Origin: RYN-230 sp036509255
GTDB taxonomy: Bacteria > Actinomycetota > Actinomycetes > Streptosporangiales > Streptosporangiaceae
Direction: 5' to 3'
Length of the DNA: 64,000 bases
NCBI GenBank assembly: GCA_036509255.1
Contig: DATCFY010000116.1
Span: 1 to 64,000, forward strand
Position 1 is the stretch's first letter, and each line of letters starts with the position of its first letter. Made by a program: the position numbers and the translations under genes. The notes under the pieces were generated by a model. The model was not told the DNA's origin and did not search any database. It saw nothing but the letters and a program-made list of their open reading frames with translations. Shown here piece by piece: positions 1 through 9,198 of the stretch.

Positions 1-212
1 CGGACCCGCTTGAGCCCGCCGACCAGGACCCCCAGGCCCGTCGAGTCGAGGAACTCAACCTTCTCCATGTTCACCACCAGTTGGTAGTGCCCGTTGTTAA
101 CCAGTTCGATGAGCAGCTCGCGCAGCCGTGGCGCGGTGTAGACGTCGATCTCGCCCTCGACGTCGACGACCTCGATCCCATCCCTGGTGTGGTGGTCAAG
201 CTTCAGGTCCAC
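1..212 (-). CDS. bldG: BldG-like anti-sigma factor antagonist (STAS), 5' part
   Basis: About 70 N-terminal residues are visible and the gene runs off the window edge. Translation from GTG 212 gives VDLKLDHHTRDGIEVVDVEG, then a GEIDVYTAPRLRELL stretch and FLDSTGLGVLVGGLKRVR. The Ser in LDSTGLG is the usual phosphorylated residue of anti-anti-sigma factors. The sequence is very close to Streptomyces BldG, which controls morphological development by partner switching with an anti-sigma factor. GGAGGA at 216-221 lies 3 nt before the GTG. The gene diverges from a helicase, an arrangement I recall for Streptomyces bldG. Family assignment is firm; the developmental role is inferred. Confidence 0.9.
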   Translation of the reverse strand, partial: MDLKLDHHTRDGIEVVDVEGEIDVYTAPRLRELLIELVNNGHYQLVVNMEKVEFLDSTGLGVLVGGLKRV

Positions 213-365
213 AAGTCCTCCAGCGCCATACAGCCTTCGTCTATCCGGGCGATCCGAGCGGTAGCGCAGCGTCCTCCGTGGAGTGCTGCTGATCCCGTCG
301 CGCATTCAACCACGCTCTGAGGTCATGTCTACACGAGTTCACGCTTCGAGGCACCTCGCGTACAG
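213..365. promoter_or_regulatory. Divergent bldG / helicase promoter region
   Basis: This 153-bp gap separates two divergent genes and must hold both promoters. No convincing -10/-35 pair or palindrome was recognised in it. Confidence 0.4.
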
Positions 366-2855
366 ATGTCACACTGGGAGCCAATGACTGCGACCACTCC
401 GCTCGTTCCCGGCGAGCCTCCGGTCCGGCCTGGCCCTGCAGGACCCGGTCCCCTGGAACCGGCCCCGCAAACGCCAGGCCCGGCTGCCTCGTATCCCGCC
501 GGGCCAAGCCGACCCGCCCAGCTCGCGGCGGCCTCCCCCGCAGAACTTGTGCTGCGCCACGGCGCCCGGTCGGGACGACTGATCCACGTAGAGTACATCC
601 CTGCTCGCGCAGGGCAACGGGCAGCCTGGCCCGGATGGGCGCCCGCGGCGGTCACGGACGCGTTCTCCCGCCGCGGCGTGCTAGCTCCCTGGGCCCATCA
701 GGCCGCGATGGCCGGGCACGCGCGGGACGGCCGGCACGTCATCATCGCCACCCCGGCCGCCTCCGGGAAGTCACTGGGGTACCTGCTGCCCGCGCTCACC
801 GCCATCGGCGAGGGCGGGACCGCGCTCTACCTCGCGCCGACCCGGGCGCTGGCCGCCGACCAGCTGCGGGCGGTCAGCGAGCTCGCGGTGCCAGGTGTCC
901 GCGCCGCGGTGGTCGACGGGGACACGCCCGCGGCGGCGCGGGACTGGGCCCGGTCGCACGCCAATTACCTGCTGACCACCCCGGACATGCTGCATCAGAC
1001 GCTGCTGCCCCGGCATGCCCGGTGGAACGGCTTCTTCCGCCAGCTGCGCTACATCGTCGTGGACGAGTGCCACACCTACCGGGGGGTGTTCGGCTCCCAC
1101 GTCGCCCAGGTGCTGCGCAGGCTGCACCGGATCGCCGCGCATCACGGCGGCCCGGCTCCCGGGCCGGTCTTCCTGCTCGCCTCCGCCACAGTCAGCGAGC
1201 CCGCCCGGTGCGCGTTCCTGCTGACCGGACGGCAGGCGGAAGCGGTCACCGAGAACGCCGCACCGTCCGGGCCGGTCACCTTCGGCTTGTGGGAGCCGCC
1301 GCTCACCAGCGTGCGCGGCGAGGCCGGTGCACCGGTCCGGCGCAGCGCCACCAGCGAGGCCGCCACGCTGCTGGCCGACCTGGTGGCCGGGGCAGTCCCG
1401 GCCCTGGCGTTCACCCGCTCCCGGCGCGGTGCCGAGGCGGTCGCCCTGGGCGCGCGCCGCGCGCTGCGTGAGTCAGGAGCCGCCGCGCACTGCGACCGGG
1501 TGGCGGCCTACCGCTCCGGGTATCTGCGCGAGGACCGGCGCGCGCTGGAGGAGGCGCTGCGCACCGGCGGCATCACCGGCCTGGCCACCACGACTGCCCT
1601 GGAGCTGGGCGTGGACATCAGTGGCCTGGACGCGGTGCTCATCGCGGGCTGGCCCGGAACCCGGGCCGCCCTCTGGCAGCAGGCCGGGCGGGCGGGCCGG
1701 GCCGGGCGCAGCGCGGTGGTGGTCCTGATCGCCCGGGATGATCCGCTCGATACTTACCTGGTCCATCATCCGGATGCGCTGCTGCACCGCCCGGTCGAGG
1801 CGACGGTCCTGGATCCCGGGAACCCCTACGTGCTGGCCCCGCACCTGTGCGCGGCGGCCGCAGAGCTGCCGCTCACCGACGCGGACCTGGCCTCGTTCGC
1901 CCCGGGCGCCCGGGAGGTCGCGGAGGCCCTGATCCGGCGGGGGATGCTCCGCCGCCGCAGCGGCGGCCTGTACTGGACCCGCCGTGGCCGTCCACCCCGC
2001 GCCGGGCTGCGCGGATCGGGCCGTCACCCCGTCAAGATCGTGGAGCTGCCGACCGGGCGCCTGGTGGGCACCGTGGACGAGCCCTCCTCGCACCTGCTGG
2101 TGCACAACGGGGCGGTCTACCCGCACCAGGGCGAGCTGTACCTGGTGGATGAGCTGGACCTGGCAGGCGGCGTGGCCCTGGTGCGCCCCGCTGATCCCGG
2201 GTACTCCACGGCGGCCCGCCAGGTCACCGCGATCGAGGTGACCAGGGAACTGCGCCGGGAAAGCTGGGGCAGCGCCATGGTGCACTTCGGCGACGTCCAG
2301 GTGCGGCGGGAAGTCGTGGGGTTCATCCGGCGCCACCCGGAAACCGGGCGGCCGCTCGGCGAGTTCCCGCTCAGCCTGCCGCCGCAGACCCTGCGCACCA
2401 GGGCCGTGTGGTGGACAATCCCGGCCGCCGAGCGCGCCCGCCTGCTGGACCTGGGCGTTGACCTGCCCGGCGCGGCACACGCCGCCGAGCATGCCTCGAT
2501 CGGATTGCTGCCCTTGTTTGCCGCGTGCGATCGCTGGGACGTGGGTGGCGTTTCCGCTGATCTGCACCCGGCCACCGGGCAGCTAACTGTTTTCGTCTAT
2601 GACGGGCACGATGGGGGGGCCGGCTTCGCGGAACGTGGTTATCATGCGGCGCGGGAGTGGCTGAGCGCGACCGCGGACGCGATCCGGGGTTGTGAGTGCC
2701 AGGCGGGATGCCCGTCTTGCATCCAGTCGCCCAAATGCGGGAATGGCAATGAGCCCCTTTCCAAGCCAGGCTCACTCACCCTGCTGGAGTCCCTGCTGGC
2801 CGGCGGCGAGGCCGCGGCGGCCGGCGCCGGATGGCCCGCGACATCTGGAAAATAG
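366..2855 (+). CDS. DEAD/DEAH-box helicase with C-terminal Cys cluster (MrfA/Hrq1-like, DUF1998)
   Basis: 829 aa. An N-terminal Pro/Ala-rich tail is followed by a superfamily 2 helicase core: motif I ATPAASGKSLGY, motif II VVDECHTY (DExH type), motif III LLASAT, and motif VI QQAGRAGRAGR. The C-terminus carries CECQAGCPSCIQSPKC, the four-Cys MZB/DUF1998 signature of the MrfA (YprA)/Hrq1 family, whose known members act in repair of mitomycin-type DNA damage. ATG 384 (MTATTPL) has a better upstream GGGAG than ATG 366, so the protein may be 6 residues shorter. The gene is divergent from bldG. Helicase identity is firm; the repair role is inferred from the family. Confidence 0.9.
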   Translation: MSHWEPMTATTPLVPGEPPVRPGPAGPGPLEPAPQTPGPAASYPAGPSRPAQLAAASPAELVLRHGARSGRLIHVEYIPARAGQRAAWPGWAPAAVTDAFSRRGVLAPWAHQAAMAGHARDGRHVIIATPAASGKSLGYLLPALTAIGEGGTALYLAPTRALAADQLRAVSELAVPGVRAAVVDGDTPAAARDWARSHANYLLTTPDMLHQTLLPRHARWNGFFRQLRYIVVDECHTYRGVFGSHVAQVLRRLHRIAAHHGGPAPGPVFLLASATVSEPARCAFLLTGRQAEAVTENAAPSGPVTFGLWEPPLTSVRGEAGAPVRRSATSEAATLLADLVAGAVPALAFTRSRRGAEAVALGARRALRESGAAAHCDRVAAYRSGYLREDRRALEEALRTGGITGLATTTALELGVDISGLDAVLIAGWPGTRAALWQQAGRAGRAGRSAVVVLIARDDPLDTYLVHHPDALLHRPVEATVLDPGNPYVLAPHLCAAAAELPLTDADLASFAPGAREVAEALIRRGMLRRRSGGLYWTRRGRPPRAGLRGSGRHPVKIVELPTGRLVGTVDEPSSHLLVHNGAVYPHQGELYLVDELDLAGGVALVRPADPGYSTAARQVTAIEVTRELRRESWGSAMVHFGDVQVRREVVGFIRRHPETGRPLGEFPLSLPPQTLRTRAVWWTIPAAERARLLDLGVDLPGAAHAAEHASIGLLPLFAACDRWDVGGVSADLHPATGQLTVFVYDGHDGGAGFAERGYHAAREWLSATADAIRGCECQAGCPSCIQSPKCGNGNEPLSKPGSLTLLESLLAGGEAAAAGAGWPATSGK

Positions 2856-2897
2856 GGCAGGACCAGGAAGAATATGCGGGGACTGCACAGAAAGGGG

Positions 2898-2962
2898 GCG
2901 ACCCCCGCCGGGGGGGAGAGCGGGGGTCGCCAAACGGTCCGGCTCCGGGGGGGCAGAGCCGG
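2898..2962 (+). terminator. Two tandem GC-rich hairpins after the helicase
   Basis: GCGACCCCCGC (2898-2908) pairs perfectly with GCGGGGGTCGC (2920-2930). CCGGCTC (2939-2945) pairs perfectly with GAGCCGG (2956-2962). They lie just after the helicase stop. There is no T-run, so they could be actinobacterial U-less terminators or leader structure of the next gene. Confidence 0.55.
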
Positions 2963-3034
2963 GCCCGTACGAGCAAAGCCTACGTGTATCCGGGCCAAGT
3001 TACCAATCGGTCACGCCACGCTGACAACGAAAAC

Positions 3035-3817
3035 ATGCTTTCGGTCATAGGCTCGCTTGCTGTGTCCAGTTCCGCCGAGGCCGCGCGCCGACCGGCCGCC
3101 GCGTTCTTTGACCTTGATAAGACGATCATCGCGAAGTCGAGCACCCTCGCTTACGGACCTTCGTTTTACCGGAATGGCCTGATCAGCCGGGGTGACGCAG
3201 TCCGCAGCGCGTTCGCGCAGCTGCTATTCAGCCGGCGGGGGGCCAGCCACGAGCGGATGGAGCAGATACGGGCGCAGGTGAGCCAGCTCTGCCAGGGCTG
3301 GCCTGCCGACCGGGTGCGCGAGATCGTCGCCCGCCACCTGGATGAGCTGATCGTCCCGTATGTCTACGACGAAGCGCGGGCCCTCTTCGATGCGCATCGG
3401 GCGGCGGGTGAGGACGTGATCATCGTGAGCACCGCGGGGCTGGAGATGGTCGGCCCGATCGGCACCCTGCTCGGCGCCGCACTGGTGATCGCCACCCAGA
3501 TGGAGATCGCGGAGGGCTGCTACACCGGGCAGATGGACTTCTACGCCTACGGTCCGGCCAAGGCGGAGCGGGTCAGGGAACTGGCCCGGGACCGCGGCTA
3601 CCGGCTGGCCGACTGTTCCGCCTATAGCGACTCGATCACCGACCTGCCGATGCTGGAGGCCGTGGGCCATCCCCACGCGGTGAACCCGGACCGCGCGCTG
3701 CGGCGGCTGGCCCAGCTCCGCGGCTGGCCCGTCCTCGCCTTCAGCGCGCTTCCCCCGGCCCGGCGGCCCCGAGGTGCTGCCCGGGGGGAATGGGACGCAG
3801 GGGATCGATCAAGATGA
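3035..3817 (+). CDS. HAD-IB family hydrolase (SerB-like phosphatase)
   Basis: 260 aa from ATG 3035; the open frame extends further upstream but that part crosses the hairpin region and looks non-coding. Motif I AFFDLDKTII gives the catalytic Asp pair, motif II is IIVSTAGLE, and motif III plus IV are near K of GPAKAERVREL and YSDSITDLPML. These fit HAD subfamily IB phosphatases such as phosphoserine or lysophospholipid-type phosphatases. Related genes near actinobacterial bldG loci are often annotated as SerB-like, but the substrate cannot be told from the sequence. The C-terminal tail is Arg/Gly-rich and probably disordered. Confidence 0.85.
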   Translation: MLSVIGSLAVSSSAEAARRPAAAFFDLDKTIIAKSSTLAYGPSFYRNGLISRGDAVRSAFAQLLFSRRGASHERMEQIRAQVSQLCQGWPADRVREIVARHLDELIVPYVYDEARALFDAHRAAGEDVIIVSTAGLEMVGPIGTLLGAALVIATQMEIAEGCYTGQMDFYAYGPAKAERVRELARDRGYRLADCSAYSDSITDLPMLEAVGHPHAVNPDRALRRLAQLRGWPVLAFSALPPARRPRGAARGEWDAGDRSR

Positions 3818-4425
3818 GGAATCGGTCCTGCCCTGGGCTTGGCCCGCCAGCCGATCCGCCGTACAAAGGTCACAGAGACGTCCTGGCACGGCGGCCGGGT
3901 ACCCACGCGACCGAGGGGCCCAGGTAGGCGGCCGAGGTCGGGCCACGGCGACGAGCCCACGTCCGGCGAGGACGCGGGATAGCCGCCGCGGCCCCCCGGC
4001 GTGACGAGGTGCGCGCATGGTAGCCCGGCCCGCCGTGTCAGGCTAGATCCCGCTAGCGCCCATTGCCGCCCGGCGACGCTCTTCCGGCCACGCCCCTCTG
4101 GCCAGCCCTTCTGGGCCACGCCACGACCGGTCACGGCACGACCGGCCGCGCCCCTTGCGGCAAGGCTCGTGCCCGGCCCGGAGCCACCCGGAAACCGCCT
4201 TCCCCGGGCCATTTGGGCGCACCTGGAGAAAAGCAGGAAGGCCGCGCGGAGTGATCCAGCGGTAATCCCGTAAGATCACTTGCCGGGGGAAACTGACGTG
4301 GCCGGGATAAGGAGCAATTCCTGGCGTCTCGCGCCCGGGCTGGCCCGGCCGCGAACCCCCGTACGCACGCGAATCACCGGTGCGGAAGACTGAACGACAG
4401 GATTGCGCGCGAGGGGAGTGTGCAT
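3818..4425. other. Non-coding gap, about 600 bp
   Basis: No reading frame here has a recognisable domain or a good ribosome binding site. The DNA is GC-rich with low-complexity CCGGCC/GGCCACG runs. The last 150 bp probably hold the promoter for the holin-X/hydrolase/DUF309 operon, but no clear -10/-35 was picked out. Confidence 0.4.
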
Positions 4426-4875
4426 GTGAGGGCCAGATCCGCGGCACCGCAGTCGCCCGTCAATGGCAGCGAGCCGTCAATCGGCGATCTCGTCGCCCAG
4501 GCCATCCGGGACGCCACCCAGCTGGTCAAGTGTGAGCTGGCGCTGGCGAAACTGGAGCTCCGCGAGGACGCCAAGCGTCTCGGCCTGGCCGCCGCCCTGG
4601 TCGCGATCGCGGCGTTCACCGGCTGCCTGATTCTCGTGCTTCTCTGCTTCGCCTTCGTGGCCGGCCTGGTCACGCTCGGTATCTGGACCTGGGCCGCGTT
4701 TCTCATCGTGGCGGGGGTGTGCCTGCTGCTGGCCGCGGTGGCGATCCTCATCGTGATCGTCAAGGTGCGCGGGGTAAGCGGCCTGCGGAAGACGAGGCAG
4801 ACGGTGCATGAGGACCTGGCGCTGCTCAAGCGGGATGATGACACCCCCGCTCGGCCGGCGGTCGAGGCGGGCTGA
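4426..4875 (+). CDS. Actinobacterial holin-X family membrane protein
   Basis: 149 aa. A cytoplasmic N-terminal helix (SIGDLVAQAIRDATQLVKCE) is followed by two long hydrophobic segments (about residues 50-75 and 82-110) and a charged tail ending RDDDTP. This is the layout of the phage_holin_3_6/holin-X family (PF07332), which is common and not phage-linked in actinobacterial chromosomes. GTG 4426 is chosen because GAGGGG at 4411-4416 sits 9 nt upstream; GTG 4420 is an alternative. It is followed 4 nt later by the hydrolase gene, so the two are likely co-transcribed. Function unknown. Confidence 0.8.
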   Translation: MRARSAAPQSPVNGSEPSIGDLVAQAIRDATQLVKCELALAKLELREDAKRLGLAAALVAIAAFTGCLILVLLCFAFVAGLVTLGIWTWAAFLIVAGVCLLLAAVAILIVIVKVRGVSGLRKTRQTVHEDLALLKRDDDTPARPAVEAG

Positions 4876-4879
4876 CCCG

Positions 4880-5803
4880 GTGACCCTCCGGGGCGAGGCC
4901 GCGGTCTACGTCGAGGGACCCTGGTCGCACCGTGCCGTGAGCGCGAACGGGACCCGGCTGCACGTCGTCGAGAGCGGCGACGGCCCGCTCGTCCTGCTGC
5001 TGCACGGCTTCCCGGAGTTCTGGTGGACCTGGCGGGAGCAGCTCACCACGCTGTCCGCAGCCGGTTACCGGGCCGTCGCCCCGGATCTGCGTGGTTACGG
5101 CGGCAGCGACAAGCCACCCCGCGGCTACGACCTGGTCACCGCGGCCTCGGACGCGGCCGGCCTGATCCGTGCCCTCGGCGAGGCCAACGCGGTGGTCATC
5201 GGGCATGACTGGGGCGGGCTGGTGGCCTGGACCATGGCCGCCTACTACCCAAAGGTGGTGCGGAGGCTGGCGGTCATCTCGATGGCCCACCCGCTGCGGA
5301 TGCGGTCCTCGGTGGTCACCGACCCGCTGGGGCAGGGCCGCCGCAGCGGGTACGCGTTCGGCTTCCAGGTTCCCGTGCTTCCCGAGCACAACCTGGTCCG
5401 GGATCACGCCGAGCGGGTGGGGCAGATGCTCCGTTCCTGGTCCGGGCCGGGGTGGCCGGACCCGGAAACCGAGCGGCGCTACCGGACCGCGATGTGCATC
5501 CCGTCGGTGGCGCATTCGGCCCTGGAGTACCACCGCTGGTTCGTCCGTTCCCGGGTCCGCCCGGACGGCGTCCGCTACGCCCGGCGGATGCGCGCCCCGA
5601 TCCAGGCCCCCACCCTGCACCTGCAGGGCGCGCTGGACACGTGCGTGCTGCCCGGCACGGCGCGCGGGTCCGGGCGTCACGTCGACGGCCCGTACCGGTG
5701 GCGCCTGCTGGACGGGGCCGGCCACTTCCCGCACGAGGAACAGCCGGACCGCTTCGACCGTGAACTGGGCGGCTGGCTGGCGGACCCGGAACCTGAGCGA
5801 TGA
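4880..5803 (+). CDS. Epoxide-hydrolase-like alpha/beta hydrolase
   Basis: 307 aa from GTG 4880. LLLHGFPEFWWTWREQL holds the HGFP oxyanion motif, GHDWGG the nucleophile elbow with Asp rather than Ser, and GAGHFPHEEQPDRF the catalytic His. The Asp nucleophile and the PEFW stretch are typical of soluble epoxide hydrolases and haloalkane dehalogenases; epoxide hydrolase is the likelier call. The gene starts 4 nt after the holin-X stop, and its TGA overlaps the next ATG (ATGATG), suggesting translational coupling. The physiological substrate is unknown. Confidence 0.85.
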   Translation: MTLRGEAAVYVEGPWSHRAVSANGTRLHVVESGDGPLVLLLHGFPEFWWTWREQLTTLSAAGYRAVAPDLRGYGGSDKPPRGYDLVTAASDAAGLIRALGEANAVVIGHDWGGLVAWTMAAYYPKVVRRLAVISMAHPLRMRSSVVTDPLGQGRRSGYAFGFQVPVLPEHNLVRDHAERVGQMLRSWSGPGWPDPETERRYRTAMCIPSVAHSALEYHRWFVRSRVRPDGVRYARRMRAPIQAPTLHLQGALDTCVLPGTARGSGRHVDGPYRWRLLDGAGHFPHEEQPDRFDRELGGWLADPEPER

Positions 5804-6300
5804 TGGCGGGCGGGCCGGCCCGGGACCGTGACCCCGCCGGGCGGCCGCGGAACTCCCGGCCCCGGGACGTCCTCGGGCGCCCGCTGCCCCGTGATGCGGC
5901 GGGCGCGGACCGGGTGCCGGAAGACCTGTCCCTTCCTCCGGCGGACGCGCTGGCCCTGGCCCAGCACCTGCTGGACACGGATCGCCCGTTCCACGCGCAC
6001 GAGGTGCTCGAGGCGTCCTGGAAGCAGGCCCCGGACCCGGAACGGGAGCTGTGGCGCGGGCTGGCCCAGATAGCGGTCGGCCTGACCCACCTGCAGCGCG
6101 GCAACGCCCGGGGAGCGGCCGCTCTGTTGCGCCGGGGGGCGGAACGGGTCACCCAGTACACGGCCGCGCCGCCGCATCACATCGACGCCACGGGCGTGGC
6201 CCGGGCGTCCGCCGGGCTGGCCGACCAGATCGAGGCGGCCGGTGTCACCGTGGCGGTCTCATCGGGCCCGCGGATCATCCTGACCCACGGCGAGAGTTAG
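5800..6300 (+). CDS. DUF309 family protein
   Basis: 166 aa, start ATG overlaps the upstream stop. The core carries FHAHEVLEASWK, ERELWRGLAQIAVGLTHLQRGN and a final helix, which is the DUF309 signature (HxxxExxW then LWRGLxQ). The family forms small helical bundles of unknown function. The first 45 residues are Arg/Pro-rich and lack similarity to the domain. It is the last gene of a three-gene unit with holin-X and the epoxide-hydrolase-like enzyme. Confidence 0.85.
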   Translation: MMAGGPARDRDPAGRPRNSRPRDVLGRPLPRDAAGADRVPEDLSLPPADALALAQHLLDTDRPFHAHEVLEASWKQAPDPERELWRGLAQIAVGLTHLQRGNARGAAALLRRGAERVTQYTAAPPHHIDATGVARASAGLADQIEAAGVTVAVSSGPRIILTHGES

Positions 6301-6392
6301 CGGCTAGCCCACGTTCTGGCCACCTGGCCCGCCCTGAGTCCAGGGACCCCCGTCCTGACCCCGGGAGCTCCGACGTACTCCGGGGCTCCGCG

Positions 6393-7583
6393 CTAGTCGC
6401 AGTTCTGGGTGGAGACCGGGGCCCTCTTCAAGGCGGCCGCGCGTGCGTCGCCTTCCACCTCGGCGCCGGTCAGCGCGTAGCCGGTGTCCTTGACGCCCAC
6501 GGCCGCCGCGAAGACGACCCCGTCCACCCGGCCGTCGGGGGCCAGCAGCGGCCCGCCGGAATTGCCCGGCTCAACATCCGCCCGGATCGAGTAGATCTGC
6601 CGGGTTACTTCCTTGGACTGGTAGATGTCCGGCGCCTGGGCCAGCTGGTCGTCACCCACCCGGGCGGGCACGACGGTGAACGGATGATCCCGCGGATAGC
6701 CGGCCACGATCGCCTCGTCGCCCAGGTTGGCGGGCCCGGCGAAGCTCAGCGGGCGGGCGTTCAGGCGGGGCACGTAGAGGACCGCGAGATCGCGCTCCGG
6801 GTCGAACATCACCACCGTGGCCCGCAGCGAGATGCCCAGCCTGGTGGTCACGGTCTGCTTGAGGCTGACACCCGCCACCACGTGCGCGTTGGTCAGGACG
6901 TGCTGAGGTGAGATGACGAAGCCCGAGCCCTCGATCCGCCGCGAGCAGCTCGGCGCGATCCCCATGACCTTGACGATGCTGTTCCGGGACCGGGCCAGGC
7001 CGGCGGAGGCCAGCACGGCCGGGCTGGGCGGGGCCACGGTGAGCGCCGGCTCGGCCCCGAGCGCGCCGAAGACCTGGACGTACGGCCCGCTGGCCAGCAG
7101 GCTGCGGAAGTCAGAGAACATCGTCCGCGCGGCAGGCGGCATGACCCCGTCCACCGCGTGCAGCACAGCAGAGCGGTTGACCTGGGCGGTGACCATGGCG
7201 AACGGCGCGTTGACCACCGCCGAGCCGATGAGCCAGGCGATAAGCAGGACGGAGATGACGCTGATCGCGGCGCCGGCCACCGAGTCGATCAGGGTCGCCG
7301 GGCGCCAGTGCACCCGGGAGCGCACCGCGGCGCCGATCGCGGAGGCGAGCAGCTGGCCGATCATGGCGGCCACGAACACCGCGACGATCGCCACCAGGGC
7401 CTGCTGGGCGGACCCTTGCACCAGGGAGCGCGCGAGCGCAGGCGCGAACGAGGCGCCCACCGCCGCCCCGCCGAGGAATCCGGCGAAGCTGAGAATTCCG
7501 ACGATAAAGCCCTGGCGGTAACCGGCTACGGCAAAGGCCGCAGCGAGCGCAATCAAGATCAGGTCAAGCAAGTCACCCGACAC
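6393..7583 (-). CDS. CvpA-domain membrane serine protease (MarP-like)
   Basis: 396 aa from GTG 7583. Four hydrophobic N-terminal helices (first LLDLILIALAAAFAVAGYRQ) match the CvpA/colicin V domain. The extracytoplasmic part is trypsin-like: GSGFVISPQHVLTNAHVV (His), FDPERDLAVLYV (Asp) and VEPGNSGGPLL (Ser) complete a plausible triad. This domain order is that of mycobacterial MarP, a membrane protease needed for acid and oxidative stress tolerance. No ATG is near the start and the ribosome site is weak. It is followed on the same strand, upstream, by the NUDIX and nth genes, a grouping I recall from other actinobacteria. Confidence 0.9.
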   Translation of the reverse strand: MSGDLLDLILIALAAAFAVAGYRQGFIVGILSFAGFLGGAAVGASFAPALARSLVQGSAQQALVAIVAVFVAAMIGQLLASAIGAAVRSRVHWRPATLIDSVAGAAISVISVLLIAWLIGSAVVNAPFAMVTAQVNRSAVLHAVDGVMPPAARTMFSDFRSLLASGPYVQVFGALGAEPALTVAPPSPAVLASAGLARSRNSIVKVMGIAPSCSRRIEGSGFVISPQHVLTNAHVVAGVSLKQTVTTRLGISLRATVVMFDPERDLAVLYVPRLNARPLSFAGPANLGDEAIVAGYPRDHPFTVVPARVGDDQLAQAPDIYQSKEVTRQIYSIRADVEPGNSGGPLLAPDGRVDGVVFAAAVGVKDTGYALTGAEVEGDARAAALKRAPVSTQNCD

Positions 7584-7653
7584 CAGCCCACCGTATAGCG
7601 CCCGCCGAGATGATTGGCTCGCAGTACGGTATTGACCGCGTCCAGCGAAGGTA

Positions 7654-8361
7654 TTAACTCCCGGCGGCCAGGGCCTCCGGCGGCAGCTCCTCCACCCGGC
7701 CTCGGTCCCACGGCTGCTCCCATCCGCCCAGCGTGAGGAGCCGGTCCACCAGGGCTGCGGTGAACCCCCAGACCAGCATGCCCCGCACCCGGAAGGCCGG
7801 CCCGCTGACACCGGACGGATGCCGGATCGTTAGCCGGCGCTGCGGATCGGAGAGTTCGGAGAGCGGGACCCGGGCCACGGCGGTCACCTCTGGTGGGTCG
7901 GCGGCGGCCACCGGGACCGGCCGCCGCCACCAGGCGAGGACCGGCGTGACCGAGAAGCCGCTCCGGGGGATGAACAGGTCGGGGAGTACCGCCAGGACGT
8001 CGACCCCGGAGGCCTCGACGCCCGCCTCCTCGGCGGCCTCCCGGAGGGCAGCCGGCACCGGGCCCGCGTCGGACTCGTCGATCGCGCCACCGGGAAACGC
8101 GGGCTGCCCGGAGTGCCGTCGCAGCCCGGGGCCGCGCTGCACCAGCAGCAGGTCGGGCCCGTCCGGGCCGGTGCCGAAGAGCACCAGCACCGCGGAGGGG
8201 CGCCCGCCACCTGGCGGCGGCCGGAGCCGGGCGGGAATCGCGGTCTCGCAGGCCGACGAGGCCAGGTCGCGCAGCCAGCGCGGCGGGCCGCGCTGAGCGT
8301 CCTGCGCCGCCGCGGGGGCCGCCCCGGCGGGGACGCGCTGCACGGGGTCCGCGGCGCTCAC
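7654..8361 (-). CDS. NUDIX hydrolase, CoA-pyrophosphatase type
   Basis: 235 aa from GTG 8361, which overlaps the nth stop codon by 4 bp (GTGA). The NUDIX box is GGAIDESDAGPVPAALREAA followed by EEAG, with the preceding RRHSGQPAFPGG typical of NudL/CoA pyrophosphatases. C-terminal RGMLVWGFTAALVDRLL fits that subgroup. The reaction would be hydrolysis of CoA or acyl-CoA to phosphopantetheine and ADP derivatives; substrate choice is inferred from subgroup motifs only. Translationally coupled to endonuclease III. Confidence 0.88.
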   Translation of the reverse strand: MSAADPVQRVPAGAAPAAAQDAQRGPPRWLRDLASSACETAIPARLRPPPGGGRPSAVLVLFGTGPDGPDLLLVQRGPGLRRHSGQPAFPGGAIDESDAGPVPAALREAAEEAGVEASGVDVLAVLPDLFIPRSGFSVTPVLAWWRRPVPVAAADPPEVTAVARVPLSELSDPQRRLTIRHPSGVSGPAFRVRGMLVWGFTAALVDRLLTLGGWEQPWDRGRVEELPPEALAAGS

Positions 8362-9062
8362 GAGAACGGCCCCGTCTTCACCAGCGCGCGGGCCGTCTTC
8401 TCGTCGGTGGGCCCCTCCCCGTAGGACGGGCAGAGCCGCGCGATGGCGCAGGCGCCGCAGGCGGGCCTGCGCGCATGGCAGACGCGGCGGCCGTGCCAGA
8501 TCAGCCGGTGCGACAGGATGGTCCACTCCGACCGCGGAATGAGCGCCCCGACCTCCTGCTCGATCTTGTCCGGGTCGGTCTGCGTCGTCCACCCGAAGCG
8601 CCGGGCCAGCCGGGAGAAATGCGTATCCACGGTGATGCCCGGCACCCCGAACGCGTTGCCCAGCACCACGTTCGCCGTTTTCCGGCCTACCCCGGGAAGG
8701 GTGACCAGATCCGCCAGCTTGCCCGGGACCTCGCCGCCGAACCGATCGCACAGGGCCTGGCCCAGGCCGATGAGACTGTTGGTCTTGGCCCGGAAGAATC
8801 CGGTGGACTGGACGATCTTCTCCATCTCGGCCCGGTCGGCTGCTGCGTAGTCCGCGGCGGTCCGGTAGCGGGCGAACAGCACCGGCGTGACCAGGTTTAC
8901 CCGCTTGTCGGTGGTCTGCGCGGACAGGATCGTGGCGACCAGAAGCTCCAGCGGTGAGGTGAAGTTCAGCTCACAGTGGGCATCGGGATAAAGGAGGGCG
9001 AGTTCGCGGTTGATGCGACGGGCCCGGCGGACCAGGGCGGTCCGGGAAGGATCAGGGGTCAC
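8358..9062 (-). CDS. nth: Endonuclease III
   Basis: 234 aa from GTG 9062. Helix-hairpin-helix LPGVGRKTANVVLGNAFG contains the catalytic Lys (GRKTA), VDTHFSRLARR the catalytic Asp, and CHARRPACGACAIARLC ligates the [4Fe-4S] cluster (C-x6-C-x2-C-x5-C). This is the DNA glycosylase/AP lyase that removes oxidised pyrimidines. Length is normal for the family. GGAGGG lies directly before the GTG. Upstream the next gene is divergent. Confidence 0.95.
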   Translation of the reverse strand: MTPDPSRTALVRRARRINRELALLYPDAHCELNFTSPLELLVATILSAQTTDKRVNLVTPVLFARYRTAADYAAADRAEMEKIVQSTGFFRAKTNSLIGLGQALCDRFGGEVPGKLADLVTLPGVGRKTANVVLGNAFGVPGITVDTHFSRLARRFGWTTQTDPDKIEQEVGALIPRSEWTILSHRLIWHGRRVCHARRPACGACAIARLCPSYGEGPTDEKTARALVKTGPFS

Positions 9063-9198
9063 CCCTCCAGCCTATTGAGCGGCTGTGCCACCTGGGGCAC
9101 GGTGCGGTGCTCCGGGGACGCCGCGGGCGCTGGCGCTAGGCTGCGGCACGCATGACTATGAGTTCCGTTATGCTTACCAGGAGCTTCCGGGGGGGGCC

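Noticed and set aside
3622..4212. 196-codon minus-strand frame
   Set aside because: Overlaps the HAD gene 3' end and low-complexity DNA; no recognisable structure.
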